In this document: piece after piece, positions 5,142 through 9,289 of the stretch
Numbering within the stretch: position 1 is the first letter of the stretch
Layout: each line of letters starts with the position of its first letter
Assembly: GCA_027064945.1 (NCBI GenBank)
Contig: JAMOPB010000350.1
Coordinates: forward strand, 1 to 9,289
DNA length: 9,289 nucleotides
Direction of reading: 5' to 3'
DNA from: Candidatus Cloacimonadota bacterium
Lineage (GTDB): Bacteria; Cloacimonadota; Cloacimonadia; Cloacimonadales; TCS61
Notes under the pieces: model-generated
The model's database searches: none
Told to the model about the DNA's origin: nothing
Seen by the model: only the letters and a program-made list of their open reading frames with translations
Translations under genes and position numbers: made by a program

Positions 5142-6125
5142 ATGACAAATTTGCAGACAAAATATTTAGGATTGAATATAAAATCTCCGCTTATAGTAGG
5201 TGCTTCAAGTCTTACGGGCAATATTGATTCAATTAAGGCTTTGGCTAATGCAGGAGCAGGTGCAGTTGTACTCAAATCACTTTTTGAAGAACAGATTAGA
5301 ATTGATTTAGCCGAAATCAATAAGGGATATGATCCTATTCATCAGCATGTAGAATCAAATGACTACCAAATTTTCTACGAAACACAACATGAAGTAGAGG
5401 AATATTTAAAATTAATTTCTAATGCAAAAGAAGCTGTGGATATTCCTATTATCGCAAGTGTAAATTGTTCAACAGCAGATAATTGGACAAGTTTTGCTCA
5501 TAAAATCGAGTCAGCCGGAGCTGATGCTTTGGAATTGAATGTTTTCATATTACCTTCTGATCCGAAAAAAACAGCTGAAGAAATTCACGAAACTTATTTC
5601 AAGATTATTAAGAAAGTAACAGAAACCGTTAATATTCCGGTTGCAATCAAGATGGGATATTATTTCGATAACGTAGCTTCTACATTACAAAAAATATCAA
5701 AAACAAAAGTCAGCGGGTTAGTTTTATTCAATAGATTTTACATGCCTGATATAGATTTGGAAAAAGAAGAATTAAAAGTAGGAAATTATTTAACAACAAG
5801 CGATGATAAAGGCAATACATTGCGCTGGATTGGTATTATGCACAATTTGGTAGAATGTGATATTGCTGCTTCTACAGGCATTCATACTGCAGAGGATCTA
5901 ATAAAAATGATTTTGGTTGGTGCTGATGCTGTTCAGATGGTTTCCGCAATTTATAAAAATTCTCCGGCTTATATTACTGAAGTATTGCAGCAAGTAAGCT
6001 CTTGGATGGATGAACATGGTTACGCTTCTATTGATGATTTTAAAGGCAAATTATCTAAAGGGAACTCAAAAAATACCGAGATCTATGAACGTGTTCAATT
6101 TATGAGATATCTTGGTAAGAAATAG
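5142..6125 (+). CDS. Dihydroorotate dehydrogenase-like FMN TIM-barrel protein
   Basis: The 327-aa protein has the fold and FMN-site landmarks of class 1 dihydroorotate dehydrogenase. In order: an N-terminal LGLNIKSPLIVGASSLTG segment, K45 (VVLKSLFEE), N108 (SVNCST), ELN at 131-133, K170 (VAIKMG), N197 (LFNRFY), STGIHTAEDL (244-253) and GADAVQM (260-266). The segment that in true PyrD reads LN-x-SCPN and carries the catalytic Cys (or Ser) reads ELNVFILPSDP here, with neither at that position. It probably does not oxidise dihydroorotate by the usual mechanism. Such DHOD-like proteins occur in many anaerobes with no settled function. AGGAG (5127-5131) lies in the previous gene, 10 nt before the ATG. 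It closes the plus-strand block and is followed by a terminator. A redox role tied to its diiron neighbour is speculation. Confidence 0.85.
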   Translation: MTNLQTKYLGLNIKSPLIVGASSLTGNIDSIKALANAGAGAVVLKSLFEEQIRIDLAEINKGYDPIHQHVESNDYQIFYETQHEVEEYLKLISNAKEAVDIPIIASVNCSTADNWTSFAHKIESAGADALELNVFILPSDPKKTAEEIHETYFKIIKKVTETVNIPVAIKMGYYFDNVASTLQKISKTKVSGLVLFNRFYMPDIDLEKEELKVGNYLTTSDDKGNTLRWIGIMHNLVECDIAASTGIHTAEDLIKMILVGADAVQMVSAIYKNSPAYITEVLQQVSSWMDEHGYASIDDFKGKLSKGNSKNTEIYERVQFMRYLGKK

Positions 6126-6141
6126 TAATCGATTTTTATAC

Positions 6142-6195
6142 AAAAACAGATGATTAGTAAAGTATTAATAGCATTTTACCCATCATCTGTTTTTT
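6142..6195. terminator. Bidirectional rho-independent terminator between convergent operons
   Basis: A perfect 13-bp stem pairs 6142-6154 (AAAAACAGATGAT) with 6182-6194 (ATCATCTGTTTTT). Inside, GTAAA and TTTAC can extend it beyond a small internal loop. The plus strand has a T-run at the 3' arm and the minus strand has one from the A-run at the 5' arm. It therefore serves both the DHOD-like gene (stop 16 nt before) and the MATE gene (stop 51 nt away on the other strand). Confidence 0.88.
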
Positions 6196-6246
6196 ATCTT
6201 ATATGGTGAAGCTTTCTCTTCTAAAATTCTTAGTTAATTTTCTTTC

Positions 6247-7608
6247 CTATAATTTCTTTGATTGTTCAATATGCGAATCATTCAATTCCTTTTTTATTTT
6301 TAGGAAAAATCCTAATGTCAAAAGAACAGCTAAAAGATCCGATAAAGGTGTGCTAAACCAAATACCATTTAATCCGAAGAATCTAGGTAAGATTAATATT
6401 GCCGGTATAAGAAAAATTATTTCTCTGCTCATTGAAGTTATAAGCGCCGGAGTGGCTTTGCCAAGAGCTTGGAATAAAGAAGTGGCCATAATTTGAAAAC
6501 CTACTATTGGAACCATCATCATCATCAATCTCATTGCATTTGCGCCAATATCTATCAGCTCGGGCGAATCTGTAAATATCATCATCATCTGTCTTGGTAA
6601 AAGTTCTGCTACCAAAAAGGCAATTGAGGTGAGACAACTTGCCCATAAAATTGCTAATTTACTAACTCGCTTAACTTTATCATATTGTTTTGCTCCATAA
6701 TTGAACCCTGCAATTGGTTGCAAGCCTTGAGCTATTCCAATGGTTGGTAAAACTAAAAAGCGTAAGAATCTTTGAACTATTCCATAAGCTGCAATAGAGA
6801 GATCATTTCCATAATATCCCAATGATCTATTCATAACGATAAAGACAATACTTCCTGCTACATTACGCATAAATGATGATATACCAATGCTAAAAACTTG
6901 TTTGATAATATGAAAGTTTAATTTTAAATTTTTTAATTTGATATTTAAAATGCTATCTTTACTATTCATAAAACTAATAATATATATCGCTGCGATTAAT
7001 TGAGCCAAAGCTGTAGCGATAGCGGCTCCTCTAATTCCCATGTCGAAAACAAAGATAAAAATAGGGTCAAAAATAATGTTTAATCCGGCGCCAATTATCA
7101 TTGAAAGCATTGCTACTTTTGCATGTCCTTCTGCACGAACCAGATTATTTGAAGTCATTGATGTAATATTAAATATTGTCGCTAAAATTATTATCTCATA
7201 ATAATCTAATGCAAAAGGTAAGATTGCTTCAGTTGCTCCAAAAGTTTGTAATAATTGGGTTTTAAAAATTGTGGAAATAATAGTGATTGATAAACCAAGA
7301 ATTATGATGGAAGTATATATTGTTCCTAATACTTTCTTTGCTTGTTCAATATTACCTTCACCCAATCTGCGTGAAATTACGGAAGCTCCTCCAATTCCAA
7401 GTAATTGGCCTACAGCCATTATAATCATTTGGATGGGAAACACAATTGATAATCCTGCTATTCCCAATGCTCCGACACTTCTTCCTATGAAAATGGTATC
7501 TACTAAATTGTATAAAGCCATCACGAACATACCGGTAATAGCCGGTAGTGATAACTTGAAAAGAAGCCTTTTTAAATTATCATCTGCTAAAATAGGTCTA
7601 TTTTCCAT
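6247..7608 (-). CDS. MATE-family multidrug efflux transporter (MepA-like)
   Basis: The 453-aa inner-membrane protein has about 12 hydrophobic segments arranged as two halves of six, as in MATE transporters, which export cationic drugs or metabolites in exchange for Na+ or H+. Family landmarks include the N-terminal LSLPAITGMFVMALYNLVDT with IFIG, then GIGGASVISRRLGEG (the conserved loop after helix 2), and in the second half GIAQGLQPIAGFNYGAKQYD. The pattern looks closest to the MepA/DinF side of the family, but the substrate cannot be told. AGGAG (complement of 7615-7619) is 6 nt before the start and lies within the upstream marR gene, which overlaps this one by 11 nt. The MarR-MATE pairing parallels mepR-mepA of Staphylococcus aureus. 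Confidence 0.94.
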   Translation of the reverse strand: MENRPILADDNLKRLLFKLSLPAITGMFVMALYNLVDTIFIGRSVGALGIAGLSIVFPIQMIIMAVGQLLGIGGASVISRRLGEGNIEQAKKVLGTIYTSIIILGLSITIISTIFKTQLLQTFGATEAILPFALDYYEIIILATIFNITSMTSNNLVRAEGHAKVAMLSMIIGAGLNIIFDPIFIFVFDMGIRGAAIATALAQLIAAIYIISFMNSKDSILNIKLKNLKLNFHIIKQVFSIGISSFMRNVAGSIVFIVMNRSLGYYGNDLSIAAYGIVQRFLRFLVLPTIGIAQGLQPIAGFNYGAKQYDKVKRVSKLAILWASCLTSIAFLVAELLPRQMMMIFTDSPELIDIGANAMRLMMMMVPIVGFQIMATSLFQALGKATPALITSMSREIIFLIPAILILPRFFGLNGIWFSTPLSDLLAVLLTLGFFLKIKKELNDSHIEQSKKL

Positions 7609-8044
7609 TTTTATCTCCTAAATAATTATTTGTGTTTTTACTAATATGCAAAATAAGATCATATAGCATTTTTTGTTTCTCCGGCTCAATTCCTTCCATT
7701 AAAATATCATTCCAATTTTTATAGATCCTGAAAAATTCGGTTTTCATATGATGAGCTTTTTCTGTTAGGAAAATCAACTTTGCTCGTTTATCTTCTCTAT
7801 CTTGGATTTTTACGATAAACCCTTGATCGGATAATTTATTTAACGCTCTGGTAATATTGGCTTTATCCAAATGAATGCTGTTGCCTAGTGCATTCTGGTT
7901 TATTCCGTCTTCATCATACAATTTCTTTAAAATATAAACAGAACCTCGATTTAATCCAATTTTACTAAAACTTTCATTAAAATATCTTTGAGCTTGCTTG
8001 CTGATATAGGAAATCCAAAAACCTATTTTTTTCTTATCTTTCAT
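7598..8044 (-). CDS. MarR-family transcriptional regulator
   Basis: The 148-aa winged-helix DNA-binding protein is expected to act as a dimer. The DNA-recognition helix is in LDKANITRALNKLSDQGFI (residues 59-77). The wing carries D82-R83-E84-D85-K86-R87 followed by LTEKA, the classic MarR wing motif. The flanking N- and C-terminal helices (1 to about 30 and 98-140) would form the dimer interface and ligand pocket. There is no cysteine, so it cannot be an OhrR-type redox sensor. It is the first gene of a two-gene operon with the MATE pump, overlapping it by 11 nt, and probably represses the operon until a pump substrate binds (inference from the MepR/MarR paradigm). GGAG is 5 nt before the ATG. 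Two operator-like repeats lie 17 and 44 nt upstream of its start codon. Confidence 0.94.
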   Translation of the reverse strand: MKDKKKIGFWISYISKQAQRYFNESFSKIGLNRGSVYILKKLYDEDGINQNALGNSIHLDKANITRALNKLSDQGFIVKIQDREDKRAKLIFLTEKAHHMKTEFFRIYKNWNDILMEGIEPEKQKMLYDLILHISKNTNNYLGDKNGK

Positions 8045-8056
8045 AAATTCTCCATT

Positions 8057-8084
8057 TTGATTGCTTGCGCAACTAAATTATAAT
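8057..8084 (+). promoter_or_regulatory. Candidate promoter reading towards the SGNH lipoprotein gene
   Basis: TTGATT (8057-8062, 4 of 6) and TATAAT (8079-8084, 6 of 6) are separated by 16 nt. The -10 sits in a perfect palindrome AATTATAATT (8076-8085), so the complementary strand also offers TATAAT (8077-8082) towards marR. For marR the best -35 (TTGACA, complement of 8094-8099) is only 11 nt away, so the marR promoter is less clear. Confidence 0.45.
8061..8076 (+). promoter_or_regulatory. Operator-like repeat 1 (TTGCT-N4-CAACTAA)
   Basis: TTGCTTGCGCAACTAA matches the copy at 8088-8103 at 12 of 16 positions, the only differences being the four central bases. Its core TTG-N6-CAA is a dyad of the kind bound by MarR-family dimers (E. 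coli marO has TTGCC-N2-GGCAA). It falls in the spacer of the candidate rightward promoter and near the probable start of the marR transcript. Confidence 0.6.
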
Positions 8085-8087
8085 TGG

Positions 8088-8103
8088 TTGCTGTGTCAAC
8101 TAA
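8088..8103 (+). promoter_or_regulatory. Operator-like repeat 2 (TTGCT-N4-CAACTAA)
   Basis: TTGCTGTGTCAACTAA is the second copy, offset 27 bp from the first, with the AATTATAATT palindrome between them. It lies just downstream of the rightward TATAAT and upstream of the marR coding side. A regulator bound at both copies could control both directions. Confidence 0.6.
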
Positions 8104-8170
8104 TATCTGTTCTTATTTAACTTGTGATAAAAATATTTTTTCTTGGAATATATTCTGCAAAAGAAATGTC

Positions 8171-8175
8171 GGAGG
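8171..8175 (+). promoter_or_regulatory. Ribosome binding site that fixes the lipoprotein start
   Basis: GGAGG is 5 nt before the ATG at 8181. In-frame alternatives (GTG 8124, ATG 8166) lie upstream of it and would put extra charged residues ahead of the signal peptide. Confidence 0.8.
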
Positions 8176-8180
8176 AAGAA

Positions 8181-9254
8181 ATGAAAAAACAAAATAACCG
8201 ATTAGTTTTCTTTATCTTAGGAATTTTATTATTTGTGATTAGCTGCTCAAGAACTAATCCTAATGAGCCATCAGAGCATGCCGATCTGCCATTAAATATT
8301 TCGTTAGCTCCTGCAATTGCTATGAATATTGAAATTGGTCAAGTGATGGCAACAATAACATGCGGTAACTATGTGGACAGTATGAACTTGGCTATAACAG
8401 ATTCCGTAGCTAGTGGAATATTTGAAGATTTAAATCCGGGATTTTACAATATTGTTATTCAGGTTTTTAATTTGGAAGGTGAGCTTGTGGCAATAGGTTC
8501 CGGAAGTGGGGAAGTGGTTTCAGGAGAGACGACAACTGCAGTGATTACACTCGAATTTGTAGAAAATACGGGAAATTTGGAAATAATAATAGAGTGGGGA
8601 TTGTTTGATGCACCATCAACAATACTTTTTCTTGGGAATAGTTATACTGCAAGTTATGGTGGAATGGATCAGATACTTACGGATCTGACTACAGCGGCCT
8701 TTGAAGAGCAAGTTTTAGAAGCGGATAATGTTACTTCCGGAGGTTATACATTGGAAATGCATTGGAATAATCCTGTAACAATAGAAAAAATTGAATCGGG
8801 TAATTGGGATTTAGTAATTCTACAAGAGCAAAGTACTCGTCCGGTTGATAATCCTGAATTGATGTATCAATATGCTGATTCACTTTGTAATTTAATAAGA
8901 GACAATGGGGCAGAGCCTGCTTTTTTTATGACTTGGGCAAGAGAATATGACCCTGATATGATTGAACCATTAGCAGCAGCTTATAATTATTGTGGAACAA
9001 ATTTTAATTCGGCAGTAATAGCTTGTGGCAGAGCATTTCAAAAATGTAAGGAAGATTATCCTAATATTGGATTATATTCAGGAGATGGAAGTCATCCGAA
9101 TCAATGTGGTGCATATTTGGCAGCATGTATGTTTTTTAGTGAATTATGGCAAGAAAGCCCAATTGGTATAGAATGGGCGCTTGATGAAACTATAACTGAT
9201 GAAGAGCGTATGATGTTGCAGCAGTGCGCCTGGGATACATCGTTAGAATATTAA
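8181..9254 (+). CDS. Lipoprotein with beta-sandwich domain and SGNH/GDSL-type hydrolase domain
   Basis: The 357-aa protein starts with a lipoprotein signal peptide: a KKQNNR basic stretch, a hydrophobic core (8-20) and lipobox VISC with the lipidated C22. It should be anchored in a membrane facing the periplasm or outside. Residues about 38-140 look like one Ig-like/carboxypeptidase-regulatory-type beta-sandwich (alternating strands, NPGFYNIVIQVF). Residues about 146-330 form an SGNH hydrolase domain with block I LGNSYT (catalytic S154) and block V DGSHPN (D302, H305). In place of the usual GxND block III it has DLVILQEQS, as in DUF4886-like SGNH proteins. It is probably an esterase or deacetylase acting on glycans, but the substrate is unknown. 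The mature chain has nine cysteines, many for an exported protein. It is divergent from marR across a shared regulatory region. The start at 8181 is set by GGAGG. Confidence 0.82.
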   Translation: MKKQNNRLVFFILGILLFVISCSRTNPNEPSEHADLPLNISLAPAIAMNIEIGQVMATITCGNYVDSMNLAITDSVASGIFEDLNPGFYNIVIQVFNLEGELVAIGSGSGEVVSGETTTAVITLEFVENTGNLEIIIEWGLFDAPSTILFLGNSYTASYGGMDQILTDLTTAAFEEQVLEADNVTSGGYTLEMHWNNPVTIEKIESGNWDLVILQEQSTRPVDNPELMYQYADSLCNLIRDNGAEPAFFMTWAREYDPDMIEPLAAAYNYCGTNFNSAVIACGRAFQKCKEDYPNIGLYSGDGSHPNQCGAYLAACMFFSELWQESPIGIEWALDETITDEERMMLQQCAWDTSLEY

Positions 9255-9289
9255 GAAAATTATATTGAGATAGATTTTTTGATCTTATG

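Noticed and set aside
6203..6496. Open frame of 97 codons on the plus strand
   Set aside because: It is antisense to the 3' end of the well-supported MATE gene, has no ribosome binding site and resembles no family.
7271..7621. Open frame of 116 codons on the plus strand
   Set aside because: It is the antisense shadow of the MATE gene's 5' half, whose reverse frame encodes clear transmembrane segments.
8094..8099. TTGACA on the minus strand as the marR -35
   Set aside because: It matches the consensus exactly but is only 11 nt from TATAAT, too close for a sigma70 promoter, and no good -10 lies at 16-18 nt. It is better explained as part of operator repeat 2.
8129..8155. AT-rich palindromes AAAAATATTTTT and GAATATATTC in the lipoprotein leader
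   Set aside because: Short, purely AT-rich or weak dyads expected by chance in DNA of this composition; no further support.
8124..8180. Longer start (GTG 8124) for the lipoprotein
   Set aside because: The signal peptide and lipobox begin properly at the ATG at 8181, which has GGAGG 5 nt upstream. The extra residues would precede the signal peptide and include the ribosome binding site.
1..9289. CRISPR arrays, transposons, tRNA or rRNA genes
   Set aside because: No regularly spaced repeats, transposase-like proteins, terminal inverted repeats or tRNA-like folds were recognised by eye. The region looks like an ordinary chromosomal stress locus.

Overview
The window is a low-GC (AT-rich) stretch of bacterial DNA. 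Almost every gene has a strong Shine-Dalgarno site (GGAGG, AGGAG or a close variant), usually 4-6 nt before the start codon. The gene set (superoxide reductase, rubrerythrins, A-type flavodiiron protein, rubredoxins) is typical of strict anaerobes or microaerophiles that meet oxygen only transiently. The last gene encodes a lipoprotein with a beta-sandwich domain and an SGNH hydrolase domain, which leans towards a Gram-negative-type anaerobe such as Cloacimonadota or a relative. The strong Shine-Dalgarno sites argue against a typical Bacteroidota. The lineage is an inference and is not proven.

Layout. (1) Positions 1-359 hold the 3' end of a formamidopyrimidine-DNA glycosylase gene (mutM). 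(2) Positions 376-5137 hold a dense same-strand block of iron proteins for oxygen, superoxide, peroxide and possibly NO detoxification. In order: a flavin reductase-rubredoxin fusion (Hrb), a flavodiiron protein (FprA), ferritin, desulfoferrodoxin (2Fe superoxide reductase), classical rubrerythrin, reverse rubrerythrin, a very short rubredoxin (46 aa), a strong hairpin terminator, and a stand-alone ferritin-like diiron protein. (3) Positions 5142-6125 hold a dihydroorotate dehydrogenase-like FMN protein, 4 nt after the ferritin-like gene. (4) A long bidirectional terminator (6142-6195) separates this block from a convergent minus-strand operon of a MarR-type regulator and a MATE efflux pump (8044 down to 6247, the two genes overlapping by 11 nt). 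(5) After a 136-nt divergent intergenic region with a pair of operator-like repeats, a plus-strand gene encodes a lipoprotein with an SGNH/GDSL hydrolase domain.

How it fits together. Hrb would pass NAD(P)H-derived electrons through FMN and its rubredoxin domain to FprA, which reduces O2 to water or NO to N2O. Desulfoferrodoxin reduces superoxide to H2O2. The two rubrerythrins reduce H2O2 to water, with rubredoxin as the probable electron carrier. Ferritin stores the iron that would otherwise drive Fenton chemistry, and MutM, just upstream, excises oxidised guanine from DNA. By motif inspection, five proteins here carry a non-heme diiron site and five carry an Fe(Cys)4 site, which is an unusually complete toolkit in under 5 kb. 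The least understood parts are the DHOD-like protein, which lacks the usual catalytic Cys/Ser, its ferritin-like partner, the attenuator-like hairpin between rubredoxin and that pair, and the operator repeats at the marR/lipoprotein divergence.
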